DNA of 64,000 bases, taken from contig NC_045129.1 of the NCBI RefSeq assembly GCF_007655135.1, forward strand, positions 33,295,122-33,359,121, read 5' to 3'. Source of the stretch: Punica granatum. Its lineage: Eukaryota; Streptophyta; Magnoliopsida; Myrtales; Lythraceae. The notes beneath the pieces were generated by a model, which saw only the letters and a program-made list of their open reading frames with translations, had not been told where the DNA came from and did not search any database. The position numbers and the translations under genes are program-made. This document shows positions 34,813 to 47,189 of the stretch, one piece after another (the stretch's first letter is position 1; each line of letters opens with the position of its first letter).

Positions 34813-37800
34813 GTAATTGTGCGCACCCGAATTTCATCTCGTCGGGGCACGCATGCGCGCGCCTAAGCAAACGCGGCTTGGGAGTGTCCACCTTCCCGGG
34901 GACGCGCGACGGACGCACGTGAGAAGGAGTCGCCACTTGCCATTTTACGACCTGAGGGTCGAGGGCCGGCAAGTTACCCGGGTCTAGGGGTACGGGGTAC
35001 ACCTAAATGCTAAGGCAATGGTCGTACGGAACCGAAAATTCCGAATTCGGGGGTTCTATTACGTGCGGGCCTATATCCCGCACGCCCTCTCGGTACTCTA
35101 GCTTGCTAGGCTTGCCATTTTGTTTATTTACCGCGTGATTTAGAGTTGCGCTCGACTCGCCCGTTTTGACACCGTAAATTCGATGAATTGATCAAATTGG
35201 ACCAAGAGTCCGAAAGATGAGTAGGCTTGTGCATCGAGGAGTCGGTTCACTATCTTAGCGTTACAGTTCATCGAACCGTGATGGTTGATTCCCTGCGTGA
35301 ACCGAAACCACGAGTATCCAAGCTTACTCACCCTTTGGTGGCGATAGACCAACTTAACCGATCCAGCACTCGGACCTCTCGCTCACCGATCGGGGATCCT
35401 TATAAGGAGATGAATGAACATACAAATAGAATCCTCACAATGTTCTCTCGAACAATTACAAAGTATAACCGAATAAGTAAATGGATCCCGATCGGTTTGC
35501 ATTGGGCCACTATTCCGCTCCTGCTCACCGTGTATTTTGAATAACCGATAAATAAATTAAGGCAACGCGGGCTCAAAGAGCCGGGGGTCGGGTCTGATCG
35601 AACCGTCGGTTTGCAGAAAAGCGACTTGTTTCCACTGTAACCGTTGGATCGATCGAGCTCCCGGGTGATATCTAAACACGTTTCACGCGCTCAATCCAAA
35701 TCCGCCTTCCACATAGGCCGTATTCGGAGTGTGATGGTGAATCGAGGCTAGATCCCATTCCGCACTCGGGTTGCACGCGCTCGGTGAGTTAAGAGGCGTT
35801 GGACCTCGTGTTCGGTGATTTGGGGCGTTGGACCCCATGCAACACGTGACTTATGGGTTCGGGCCCGAACCGCAATAAATCATCAAAAGCAAGAATAAAA
35901 CGGAAGAAAACTGATGTAACTGACACGATACAGAAAGCAACTGACAATTGTCGGTGAATACAGACAAGTGGTGTATTAAGTCGAATGTACGTGATTTAAT
36001 CAGTTATTACCCGTGGTTGATTGGCAAAGAATGCATCTAACCTAGGCAAACATAGAGGGCGGGCTAGGATAAGGTTCTAAGCCGATTACATGTGTGTGTT
36101 TGTTTTATGACTCTTATTCAGTTAAGTGTCACTGCGGTTTCACTGAATTAGCCAAACTCGTGTTTTGACTCTAGATTGGAATCTAATATTCCACCTATCC
36201 ATTATCTAATGTTTATTTAAGTCAAGTACATGATTAATCCGGTTCTTCGTCTTTTTCAACTGAAATAAAAAGGTTCACCACCGAATCTACGATAGGAAGA
36301 TAGAAACACCGAAAGTGAACGGAATGGGCCGTACGCATGAAACTCGCACCCGAACGGGCCGTCCCTTTCCGTCCATAGATCGAGGTGTTTCCGACTCCCT
36401 AAAGCCTAGGATATCGATGAATCACGGAATGACGACTATGCCCTTGAGTGGTAAAACATGTGATGTTCATATATAAATTAAAGATCGTGTGACACGAAGA
36501 GGTCTATAGAGGACTCGCGCATCTCGACTCGAGCCGCCTCAAATTGGGCCCGGACTCGAGTCATAGTACGCGAGTACTTGCTAGACACAATTCTATTCGT
36601 GTTACACGTCTCGATGTTTTGAAATTATGAGCTTTTAAGGAAAATGGCATTTCCGCCGTTCCATGAACCATTGATACGTTTACGAATTAATATTCAATTT
36701 GTCCAATTATTTAGTCCGAGTGATTTAATTAATCAAATGATGCGTCCCATTTCTCGTTTGTGGAATGGTTTAGTGATTGAGGAGTTAAACCTTGATTATT
36801 ATGGGCTAATGAGATGATTGTTCGGGGTTAATGCGCCTAACATGTAAATTAACCGTGAAGCTAATGATTTAAACAAAAAATATAATTGCAATCAATTACA
36901 AGAATCGGTTTTAATCGTTTCTTGCATGCGTAAGACGCCAAACATAATAAGAACACACACATTTACAAAGTCGATGCCACCATGGTCTTGGAATCACAAA
37001 TAAACATGTAATACAAACACAAACATGATATATAATGGAATCAATAAAATGGCATCGGCACGAAAAACGAGGTAAATCGTAAATGTAATAAACATGAAAA
37101 CAGAGTCGGATCAGGGTCAAGGGGTCTATTTTGGATCTAGATTCAGTTTGGAGAGGGCTAAATTAGACCCAAAAAAAAAAACAGTGTGATCTGATTTGTC
37201 GAATATACGAAAAGTTCGGTAAATAATTTTTATTTGGAGTTTCAGCGCCCATAAAAATATGAAATTTTGTGTGGAACCTTAAAATAACATCAGGAATGTG
37301 TGGTAAAAATTTCAGTTCATTTTGAAGTCGGATGGTTCGCGAGATCTATCAAAATCAGACCGGAAACACCGAAATAACGGGTAAACATTTTTAATCCGGA
37401 GATCCAGTGCACAGAAAAATCTGAAATTTTGTATGGGGACTTAAAATAACATCAAGTGTCTGTGGTAAAAATTTCAGCTCATTTCGAACTCGGATGGTTC
37501 ACGAGACATATCAAAATCTGGCCGAGAATACCGAAATAACGGGTAAACATTTTTTATCCGGAGATCCAGTGCACAGAAAAATCTGAAATTTTGTATGGGG
37601 ACTTAAAATAACATCAAGTGTCTGTGGTAAAAATTTCAGCTCATTTCGAACTTGGATGGTTCACGAGACACATCAAAATCTGGCCGAGAATACCGAAATA
37701 ACGGGTAAACATTTTTTATCCAGAGATCCAGCGCCCAGAAAAATCTGAAATTTTATGTGGGGACTTAAAATAACATCAAGAGTCTGTGGTAAAAATTTCA

Positions 37801-40028
37801 GCTCATTTCGAAGTCGGATGGTTCACGAAGTTGCTCAAGGGCCAAACCCGGGATCTAAGGAAAATCATGCGAAATGAGCCCCTAACACCCCATATCAAAC
37901 AAATATCGAAGAACCTAGCTTCTCTAAGTCATAGAGGAGTCTTACCTAGTCTCGGAACACGAGGAAGGAGTCGGAGAAGTGGCCGTGGGAGTCGCAAGAC
38001 TCGGCTTGAAGTCGCGGAAGTGAGCAATCCGAGAGAAAACAGCCGCGGCTAGTCTCGGGAGAACGGCTTGGCACGCGAGCTCCGGGCACGGCACGGTGCA
38101 AGGTCGGGCTCGTTGGACTCCTAAGAGGTAGATCTAGACGAGCACGGGCAGACCCGAGCGTGCCGAGCCCTAGACAAGCTCGAAAAACGTGAGAGAAGTT
38201 CGGGTATGAACACGGAAAACCCGGTAAGTGAAAAACAATGAAACGGAGGTTGTGCACGGTGGATCGGCCCTCGGATCGTGACCACCTCTTCACGAAAGAG
38301 GGTGAGGGTCGTGAGGAACCCTTTGAACGTGATGGCACGACTCTCCGAAGTCGCGGGAGAAAATGGCACGCGGCTTGGAGACTCGGGACCCGATTACAAC
38401 TTTGGCTGGAAAGTGATGTTAGGGACCTCAAATGGAAAATCTAAGCCCGGAAATGGACTTAGGGGATGGAAAATAGGTAGGCTAGGGAGTTTGGTGATTT
38501 TTGGTTTAAGTCGGGTCGGGTGGTTACCGGAATACCGGGTGATTTTCCGACGGTTTTGGCCGGTTTCGGCCTTGGCAAGGAGTGGTACGAGCTGTGGGAG
38601 TGGGCTGAAAGTTGAGAGGATTTTAGAGGGAGATTGGCTTGAGAGAGAAGGAGAATGAAGAAGTGATTAAAGTTATGATGGAAGGGGACTTATAGGGATG
38701 GCTAATGGCTCGATTAGAGGAAGTTAATTGCGGTTTTGATGCCTAAACTAGGGCTGCCGAAATTTGGAGGGGATTAGGATGGGGAAATAGTCATGTGGAG
38801 TGTAGGGGAAGCAAGAGGGAAGTGATGGATAGGTGATGGATGTGTAAGGATGTGATAGGAAGTGAAAGATGTGAGGGAAAATTCAAATTTGTGGATGGGG
38901 AGGCTTGGAGCCGACGGGTGAGCCGCCGGTGAGGGAATTAGCCGCGGCTTGGGGGCTGTCATGTCGAGCCGAGGGTTGAGCCGTGGCTTGGGGTTGAGCC
39001 GCGGCTCAATGGCTTGGCTTGGCTAGGCTGTGGGTCCCATCCGATTAGGAGAAAAGTCGGCAAACACTTGAGACTTGATTGAGCTCGCGTCCGACCTCCG
39101 ATGTCCGATTAATTTGAAGATTTGGAAAGCTTGAAAGACGAAGATTTGGATGAATCTAATATCGCCATGCGTCGCGTGAACGGACGTTCGGGCGATTCGG
39201 CGCCTCGGGAGTCGGTTTTGCCCTGTTCGGACGTTTGGAGTGGAGTTTAGTGTCCCTTGATCCCCGATGATCTTTGTGCATTCTTGCATTCGTTTCGGCG
39301 ACCCTTTTGCCCCGCGGGTGATTGTTGGCTCGTCGTCCTCGGTCGGGGACCGTTGGCCCGGGAAGACCTAGGGACTTTGACCGGGATTCTCTCAATGTGC
39401 CCCGAATGCCTTGAGGTGCTTGGAGGTTATCGTGAGGTACTCAGAGATCGTTGTGGTCTCTGCTTTCCGTGGAAATACCCGAAGGTTCACCGGGAGGCGT
39501 TCGTGATCACTGAAGCGTACTTCGGGAGATCGAGCCGAGTTCCAGAAGGTTGTCTGAAACTTGTTCCCCGGCCCTGGTGGTCCCTGGGCGACTGTAGACC
39601 CGTTTTGAGGGGCCGTTTGCTTGTCAGTGGAGCGAACCCCGGGAGCTCTGTCAGAAAAGGCGTCCGTGGGGGATCGGGGTGTCCCGGCTTAAGCAGGATG
39701 TCCCGGAAATGCGCCCGGACGTGTCATTGGTCATTTTGGCACTGGGAGAGATTTTTGGAGCCCCATATTGGGCACCTTTCGGTGCTTCGGTGACTCAGTG
39801 ATGAATAGTGCCACAGTGCCAGCTCCGTTGTTTTCAGGATTCCTCGTTCGTCTGTTCTTCTGACTGCTTTCTTCCGCCTTTCTCAGTGGACCGTGTTTTT
39901 CTTTATTGTTCATGACCCCGTGCCCGCCTATTTGCCTCCGATTGCCGGGCGATGAATAGTGTCCCGAGTTTCAGTCGGGAATCCTTGTGCGGGAAGCCGG
40001 TGGGCCAAAATGGGGTGCTGACAGTAAT
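34813..40028. mobile_element. 5.2-kb LTR-like unit (probable giant solo LTR), TSD GTAAT
   Basis: A 5,206-bp block from TGTGCGCACCCGAATTTC (34,818) to GGGGTGCTGACA (40,023) has TG...CA ends and a perfect 5-bp duplication GTAAT (34,813-34,817 and 40,024-40,028), as made by LTR-retrotransposon integrases. It is much GC-richer than its surroundings, with phrases such as GAGTCGCCACTTGCCATTTT. I found no gag-pol, no internal second copy of the ends, and no convincing long coding frame. LTRs of 4-6 kb are known from the Ogre/Tat group of Ty3/gypsy, so a solo LTR of that kind is the best explanation. A nonautonomous LARD is the alternative. Confidence 0.7.
37200..37840. repeat. Tandem array of about four 162-bp units inside the LTR-like block
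   Basis: AACGGGTAAACATTTTTxATCC recurs at 37,376, 37,538 and 37,700 (period 162 bp). A more diverged first unit begins near 37,207 and a partial last unit ends near 37,840. Each carries TCTGAAATTTTGTATGGGGA and TGTGGTAAAAATTTCAGCTC. The middle units are the most alike. Confidence 0.9.
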
Positions 40029-40160
40029 AATAGATAAGAAGTTTGAGAGACAGAGAGAGTTTGAAGGAAAAAAAAAGAAAAATAATGATTGTGTTGTCGA
40101 ATTGAAGGAAAAGTAAAATAAAGTTAAGTTAAGGTAAATTTGATTTCGTTACCAAGCAAA
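40029..40160. mobile_element. Right half of the split AT-rich MITE
   Basis: Continues the element interrupted at 34,812. It has the same GAGAGAATTTG/GAAGGAAAA texture and ends with the inverted match of the left end. Confidence 0.6.
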
Positions 40161-40162
40161 CC

Positions 40163-40268
40163 GTTATCTAATAAATGGTTATGGATAATCTCACTTAAGT
40201 ATCAAATTTGAAACCTTTTAATTATCATGCGAGAATATATGTCACTGCATTGAATCCTATTTAATAAA
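40163..40268 (-). mobile_element. Short tRNA-related SINE, diverged copy
   Basis: Contains AGTATCAAATTTGAAACC and TTTTAATTATCATGCGAGAA, matching the 33,746 element. Flanks TATCTAATAAA and TATTTAATAAA could be its target-site duplication. Confidence 0.45.
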
Positions 40269-41345
40269 CTTATATAATTTCTAACTATCTTTCACATCGC
40301 TCTCTTATTATCTCTCCCCATTCTATTTCTTCTCTCTCCGCCTTATCCCTATTTTTCCCCTCTCTCTTTCCTTTAGCCTCCCGGGGGTTAGAACAAAATA
40401 TACCCTATTTTCTATAATTTTTTTCCTCTTTATTATTGCTATTTAAATTCAATTACTCTTAATTAAAAGTCTTTTTAATCCTTATAAAGAAAACAATAAA
40501 TTTCATGCGTAAAACTTAAAGCGAGCACATACCAAGAATTCAAGTATAAAATGAAATTACGTTTTGATACCATATGCGTAGCACGGATCTTTCTCTAGTC
40601 TAATCAATTGTTCATGGAAATGAGCTATGTACGTAAATATTTCCGTAGAGCCGTGGCCGATAACTTGCTGGAAAAATACTATTCGTACAAAGAGTGTGCG
40701 AAGCTCCCTCTCCCTCTATACATAATATATCTGCTGTCAACGCCTAATAATTTACGGGCTTACAGCAACCATGGTTTGGTATACCTATTGAATTATGTGC
40801 ATTGAATAACCCTACCAACGTCAATGACCTAAAGTTCAGCCCACTTTCCACGAAGAGGACCAAGTCTATATCTATATTAAAACCTGGAATTTCAAGCAAA
40901 GAACTTGATTTCAAGCATGTTTACATGTATAGGCACGTGGATCGAAATGTTCCTAGCTCTACGATGCCAATCTTCATGTCTCATCTATCGGTTGTAGTGT
41001 GTCTGAGGTTGATGATGAGCCTCGTTTCCCTACTCCTTGATCATATGTTACCCTCTAACCGTAAATGAAATATATACATACAATATATATATAGTTGAAT
41101 GTCTGCCAGTTAAGATAAACAATTCACGTCATGCTGAGCACCAACAATGTGAAAAATTGTTTAAACTATGCGATATGGGCTTCACAATGAGAGGATCGAT
41201 ATATAAGAATCTAGAAAGAGTGCAAATATATCTTTTTGAATATCAGGAAAATCAGGATCGACTTTCGATATCTTAGCACGGGACAATCTTTCCATTTCAA
41301 ATTGGACTTAACCTAAACTATTTATTATAGCTCATTAGTGGTGCG

Positions 41346-41379
<34 letters not shown>

Positions 41380-42960
41380 TATCTCCTTTTTCTTTTTTGG
41401 GGGTGTGAAATGCAGTTCTCATTTCTCTATCAATATCAAAGTTGGCAACCCTAGCTTTTATATATACGTACTTTATCTGATGAGTTTTTGTCTCCTTTAG
41501 CTTACTTTGACTTTTGGCACCCTTGGAGATGTTCAAAAGCCTTGGATAATATTTTGTTATTTAGCTGTCAGGAATTACATAGAAAATTCTAACAGTGACG
41601 TGGAAAATCGAGATTTCCCAGTTGACAATAATAATCTATATATCCTCTCAAATTTGCCGACGGTTGGGAAGTGATTTTCGCATCTCCAAATGGTACATTC
41701 TTGCAATTTTTATGTTTATAATTGAATTAGAGTCTATATAAAATTTACTTTCAGTTAGTCATTCACATCAAAAAATCTCATCATCTCGACACATGGCAAT
41801 TTAAATTAGAAAATATGACATTTATAGAATGATTAGTTAATTTTGTCAAGTTTGTACCGCTTGATATTGACGTACACATCATTAATTATCGTTTTGGAAT
41901 CTTCTTTCTAGGTCATATTCGAGAAGGCGTCGGCATCTCTATGCACTAAGTCCAATATAGCTAAATAGCACACGACGAGGTCTACTGATCTTACCGTTTG
42001 TCATTCATATATGAAGAATCTCTTATTAATTCACTGAAATTACTATTGCATAGATTTCTGATGTTGGGTGATAGATTTCTCTTTGGGACTTGAGTTCGAT
42101 TTTGTGGACATTACTCCAAAATTTTTGTAGTTCCGGATGGTTTGATCAGTAGAAATGCACGTAGAATTGCGATTTTTTAAGGTGTGAATGCTCTTCATAC
42201 ACGAGATCCGGGAACCAATTTTGAGTTATTGCACACATGAAATAACTACTAGGGAATAATCAGGTAGACCTAACTTAGAATCTGTCATGAAATTCAATCA
42301 CTCATCTTCCATACATGTGAAAGCGAAATTATTATGGAAGATGAGTGTTAATCAGGAAGTCGACTTCCGTACTTCATTTATAGGAAATTTGCTAAAAACT
42401 TACCTGAACTCCTTAATCAATCCAGCTGTAGAACAGCAAAAAAGAGGTCCTCGGCATGAATGGTTCGCAATAGTTGGTTTCGTTAACGACGACTATCGGA
42501 CTGCGCAGGTATGAAACATAGCCGAGAATTACTACGAACAAAGGCATCTATCAGCAGCAATACCGTGTCATCCTTAAGACAAACTCTTGTACAACTAGTA
42601 ACAACAATATTTAAAAACAAATTATAAATTAAGAATTTTTGTGTCATTTTTCTGGTTTTCTTTAGGGTCATTATAGAAAATTAAATAATAAAACGCGTTT
42701 GCACTTGCAAATATAGAAACTCCCAAAATTTCCAGCCGTACTGCACATCTCCTTCCCTCCACCTACTCTGCTTCTTTGACTCGCTCATCTACCAATATAA
42801 CACTGAGATCCTTCGTGGGAAACCACCCTGCAAGCATTTTGGATTTCTTCAAAATCTACAAGCAATAATAATAATAATAATTCATAATTTTAATCAATTA
42901 TACAGCCTGTTTATTCTTATTATTAATAAATCAATAAACTATAAGCAAAATTATTGGATG
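40269..42960. other. Intergenic, no gene seen
   Basis: Contains an AT microsatellite (41,346-41,379). The short open frames near 40,608, 40,802 and 42,287 have no recognisable domain. The last few hundred bases are promoter of the first extensin. Confidence 0.5.
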
Positions 42961-42966
42961 GCTCAC

Positions 42967-42974
42967 TATATAAA
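42967..42974 (+). promoter_or_regulatory. TATA box of the first extensin gene
   Basis: TATATAAA followed by GGACC, 100 bp upstream of the ATG. The two paralogues have the same box 93 and 98 bp upstream of theirs. Confidence 0.8.
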
Positions 42975-43066
42975 GGACCATCTCTCAGACTTCCCAACTC
43001 ACCAATTCACTTACGATTCTTCCTTCTTCAGCAGTAAAGTAGTACCTTGAGCAGCAAGAAAGGTTC

Positions 43067-45082
43067 ATGGGAGGCATCGGTCGGTCGGGGCAATGGCCTC
43101 GACTCGCAGTTTACGCGGTGGCAGTTTGCCTCTTAGCCACCAGCGTAGCTGCCAGTTATGATCCTTACTCCCACCATCCTCCACTGCCGTTTAAGCCCAA
43201 GAAGTACCCACCGTACTTCTTCAAGCCCCCGCCCAAGCATGAAGGCCACCTGCCCTACAAGTATGCGTCGCCGCCTCCGCCGAAGAAATCTCCTCCACCC
43301 GTTTACTACTACAAGTCGCCGCCTCCCCCGAAGAAGTCTCCTCCGCCGCCTTACTACTACAAGTCCCCGCCTCCGCCGAAGAAGTCTCCTCCACCACATT
43401 ACTACTACAAGTCTCCACCACCACCCTCTCCTTCACCACCCCCGCCCTATGTTTACAAGTCGCCGCCCCCACCATCACCTTCACCACCTCCTCCCTATGT
43501 TTATAAATCGCCACCTCCACCATCTCCATCACCGCCTCCTCCATATGTTTACAAGTCCCCTCCACCACCTTCACCATCTCCTCCTCCTCCCTACATCTAC
43601 AAATCACCACCGCCACCCTCACCATCCCCACCCCCACCATATGTCTATAAGTCACCACCACCACCTTCACCATCTCCTCCTCCCCCATACGTTTACAAGT
43701 CACCACCTCCACCATCGCCGTCTCCTCCACCTCCATACATGTACAAGTCTCCACCTCCCCCATCACCTTCACCGCCTCCTCCCTACATTTACAAGTCTCC
43801 TCCTCCACCATCTCCATCACCGCCGCCACCTTATGTTTACAAGTCACCACCACCACCATCGCCATCTCCACCACCTCCTTACATCTACAAGTCACCACCA
43901 CCTCCATCACCCTCGCCACCACCTCCATATGTCTACAAGTCTCCCCCGCCACCTTCTCCATCACCGCCACCTCCATACATCTATAAATCTCCGCCACCAC
44001 CATCACCATCCCCACCGCCTCCATATATCTACAAATCTCCTCCACCTCCTTCTCCATCTCCCCCTCCTCCTTACATCTATAAGTCTCCACCCCCGCCATC
44101 TCCATCACCTCCACCTCCCTACATCTACAAGTCACCACCACCTCCGGTGAAGTCACCACCACCTCCCTACATTTACAAGTCGCCACCACCTCCGAAGAAG
44201 TCACCGCCCCCTCCTTATGTTTACAAGTCTCCCCCACCACCACCTCCATCGCCGCCACCTCCTTACATTTACAAGTCACCACCACCTCCTAAGAAGTCAC
44301 CCCCTCCTCCCTATGTCTACAAGTCTCCACCGCCACCTTCTCCGTCCCCGCCACCTCCATACATTTATAAGTCACCACCACCTCCTAAAAAGTCACCACC
44401 TCCTCCTTATGTTTACAAGTCTCCACCTCCGCCTTCCCTATCGCCGCCTCCTCCGTATGTCTACAAGTCACCACCGCCACCTAAAAAGTCACCACCGCCA
44501 CCATATGTTTACAAGTCTCCACCTCCGCCTTCCCTATCGCCACCTCCTCCGTATGTCTACAAGTCACCACCACCACCTAAAAAGTCACCACCACCACCAT
44601 ACATTTACAAGTCCCCACCGCCGCCTTCCCCACCGCCACCTCCTCCGTATGTCTACAAGTCACCACCACCTCCTAAGAAGTCACCGCCACCTCCCTATGT
44701 TTACAAGTCTCCACCACCACCTTCACCATCGCCGCCGCCTCCATATGTCTACAAGTCACCACCACCTCCTAAGAAGTCACCGCCACCTCCCTATGTCTAC
44801 AAGTCCCCGCCGCCACCTTCACCATCTCCACCACCTCCTTACGTTTATAAGTCACCACCACCTCCAAAGAAATCACCGCCTCCTCCCTATGTGTACAAGT
44901 CTCCACCACCGCCATCTCCCTCACCGCCGCCTCCTTACATCTACAAGTCGCCGCCACCTCCGAAGAAGTCACCACCTGCACCCTATGTCTACAAGTCACC
45001 GCCGCCTCCGGTTAAGTCACCGCCTCCTCCAGCATACTACTACAAGTCTCCGCCTCCACCACCACCGAAGAGCTACTACTAA
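43067..45082 (+). CDS. EXT: Classical extensin (hydroxyproline-rich cell-wall glycoprotein), 671 aa
   Basis: Extensins are secreted, prolyl-hydroxylated and glycosylated, then cross-linked through tyrosines to form a wall network. The ATG at 43,067 starts a signal peptide (hydrophobic LAVYAVAVCLLATSVAA, likely cleaved after Ala29). A short Tyr/His/Pro/Lys-rich head follows (to about residue 70). The rest is built of 16-residue units, SPPPPSPSPPPPYVYK or YIYK, and SPPPPKKSPPPPYVYK. The N-terminal two thirds is mostly the SPSPPPP form, and the last third alternates SPS and KKS forms. SPPPP blocks are arabinosylation sites, and YVYK, YIYK and YYYK are the cross-link motifs. It ends SPPPPPPKSYY. 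Single exon, uninterrupted. First and longest of three tandem paralogues. Confidence 0.95.
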   Translation: MGGIGRSGQWPRLAVYAVAVCLLATSVAASYDPYSHHPPLPFKPKKYPPYFFKPPPKHEGHLPYKYASPPPPKKSPPPVYYYKSPPPPKKSPPPPYYYKSPPPPKKSPPPHYYYKSPPPPSPSPPPPYVYKSPPPPSPSPPPPYVYKSPPPPSPSPPPPYVYKSPPPPSPSPPPPYIYKSPPPPSPSPPPPYVYKSPPPPSPSPPPPYVYKSPPPPSPSPPPPYMYKSPPPPSPSPPPPYIYKSPPPPSPSPPPPYVYKSPPPPSPSPPPPYIYKSPPPPSPSPPPPYVYKSPPPPSPSPPPPYIYKSPPPPSPSPPPPYIYKSPPPPSPSPPPPYIYKSPPPPSPSPPPPYIYKSPPPPVKSPPPPYIYKSPPPPKKSPPPPYVYKSPPPPPPSPPPPYIYKSPPPPKKSPPPPYVYKSPPPPSPSPPPPYIYKSPPPPKKSPPPPYVYKSPPPPSLSPPPPYVYKSPPPPKKSPPPPYVYKSPPPPSLSPPPPYVYKSPPPPKKSPPPPYIYKSPPPPSPPPPPPYVYKSPPPPKKSPPPPYVYKSPPPPSPSPPPPYVYKSPPPPKKSPPPPYVYKSPPPPSPSPPPPYVYKSPPPPKKSPPPPYVYKSPPPPSPSPPPPYIYKSPPPPKKSPPAPYVYKSPPPPVKSPPPPAYYYKSPPPPPPKSYY

Positions 45083-45296
45083 GCTAATGCCGCCTCTTGA
45101 AATGGTGAACTAAGGATCAAGAACGCAATATCTTTGGTTAATTATTTGATTGGCGCTGTTTTGAGCTTTTCTTTCTCATTCTTATTTCAAATAATAATGC
45201 AATTTGTATTGAAGGTGGTTCTTGTAAAGCTCTGTAAATCATTGATTCATGTGTTTCGAATCCTTCGAATTATCACGTGGTGTATACTTCATTATC

Positions 45297-45302
45297 AATA
45301 AA
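45297..45302 (+). terminator. Likely poly(A) signal of the first extensin
   Basis: AATAAA about 215 bp past the stop codon, after a T-rich stretch. Confidence 0.55.
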
Positions 45303-46333
45303 AGCTCTCAAATTCATAAGTTCTGATTCCTATTTTCAATATCACTCTATTTTTATAACATCTTTGATATATCCCAAAATTTTCCAGTTACAATTTTTAA
45401 TACTTAGACAAAGGGAGCAGCGTTGAAATTTTTTTCCTTAGTTATCCATTACACGGATTACGTTTCTTGTTTATATTTGCTTATTTCGAAATAATTAATT
45501 CGCCTGCAAGAGCATATGGACAGCATTTTGAGTTATTATCACTATTAAAATAAAATAATTATTTGAATATCAATCAGATGTATCGCATGGACTCAGTCTA
45601 TATCAGTATATATCGAAGCATCATTCCTGACCTACACTTTTAGGAAATTTAGCTTGTCGTGTTCAACGAATTCTCTCCTATGCCAACCAATTCATACTAA
45701 CAGTACTGACTACACCTTTTTATGTTTTCAAAATATTACAAGCAGGATCTCCATTTTCCAAATTCCGGCCAGAATTCGTGATTTCAGTGTTTGATAACGG
45801 CACCAAGCTAGAATTAACACAGCCTGACGCGATAGATCTATAGTATTTACATATACATATATCTGTGTGTTATAACAGAAAACAAAGTATTTATTTTCGG
45901 TAATTGAAAAACAAAGTATTTAATCATAGGTTTGGTTTGTAATTAAATCTTTGATGAGGTTTGGGGAATCAGAATCTTAATCATAAATCGGTATCGGGTA
46001 CTAAATTATTCCTGACATTTTGTAACCCAACTAATTGGATATACATGATTTTTATTTTTATTTTCTATTAAGTTGACTGTATAATAGAGGCCCAAATTAT
46101 TCATTTAATTATTTCCTTCCCCGTGAAAATAAACTGCAACTACATATGCATATTGATATGTACCAAAAGAATGATTAAAAAAAGTCTATTTCTATAACGA
46201 GAATTCTATCTCTATAGTCACCAAATAATAAATTCCCTATATATATATATAATCGAACAAAAATTCGCAATGCACAAAAAAAAAAGTGAGGCTCCAATAC
46301 GCTCTTCTTGTATTATATGTCCGAAAAGTGTAA
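45303..46333. other. Intergenic, no gene seen
   Basis: AT-rich spacer after the first extensin. No open frame or repeat with clear identity. Confidence 0.6.
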
Positions 46334-47015
46334 GAGCATGTCCAATGCTAGTGATCGCCTGAGCAAGTGCCTAGTGAATCGGAGCAAGCCGCTTGGCCAA
46401 CTTTTTCCAATAAAGAAAAAAGCATTTAATAAAAAATTAATAATGTATTTAATTTAGAAGAACAGAAAATAATGTAATTAATTAAAAATAGAAAAATATT
46501 TTTTAAAAATAATTCGATTAATTAAATTAATAAAATTAATCTAATTAAAAAAATTATTTCATTAATTAAATTTGATGAAAATAATTAAATTAAATTAATT
46601 ATTTATTTAATTATTTTCATTAGATTTAAATTTATGTTTGATTATTTTAGGTAATTATTAGTATTATTATTTATATTATATATTATATATTTATTCATTT
46701 CTTTAATTTAAGAGCTGTGCTTCCTAATCAATGAGGAGTGGCATTTTGTACTAATCATGAAATGCATGGCCACTTTAATTGACTAAGGGGTTCGGACTTC
46801 GGAGGATATTCCCACGTTTTGGAAGAATAATAATTACTGATAATTTAAATAGTATGTGAGCCCTTTATAGGCATCAAAATGGATTATTGCATTGTACTGA
46901 AAGTTTTGGGATGATTGCCCTCATGGAGTAAGTGGCTTCCTTTATGACGTGGTGCTGATGTGGCATCAAGTGGGGCCTCTTTTGGCACCCAAAGGCATTG
47001 GCATTGGACATACTC
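46334..47015. mobile_element. MITE with GAGCATGTCCAATGC ends
   Basis: The left end GAGCATGTCCAATGC and right end GCATTGGACATACTC are inverted matches with one mismatch in 15 bases. The interior is very AT-rich (46,430-46,700) and then GC-richer, with no coding frame. GAGCAT(G/C)TCCAATG ends are frequent in plant hAT-like MITEs. The flanking duplication is not clear. Confidence 0.7.
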
Positions 47016-47189
47016 AAATGTATAACGTTAAACAAAAATACATTATCTTCATATATATATATATATACACATGTACATAATATATATATATATATATATA
47101 TATCAATTAAAGGAGAGTCAAAATAGACGTCCCATCCTCTAAAAATTCATCACAATATGACAAAATCTCTCAAGCTTTTCACCTACAGA

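Noticed and set aside
37946..39793. Open frames up to 178 codons in the 5.2-kb LTR-like unit
   Set aside because: GC-rich sequence leaves long frames open by chance. They lack domains and occur on both strands over one another.
43221..44285. 354-codon open frame antisense to the first extensin, and the 330-codon alternative plus-strand frame
   Set aside because: Both are shadows of the CCN-rich 48-bp repeat. Their composition is a low-complexity translation of the same repeats and their length follows the repeat array.
43250..45060. Regular repeat-spacer periodicity that could be mistaken for a CRISPR array
   Set aside because: The repeats encode extensin units in one continuous frame with a signal peptide and stop. 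This is a eukaryotic genome.
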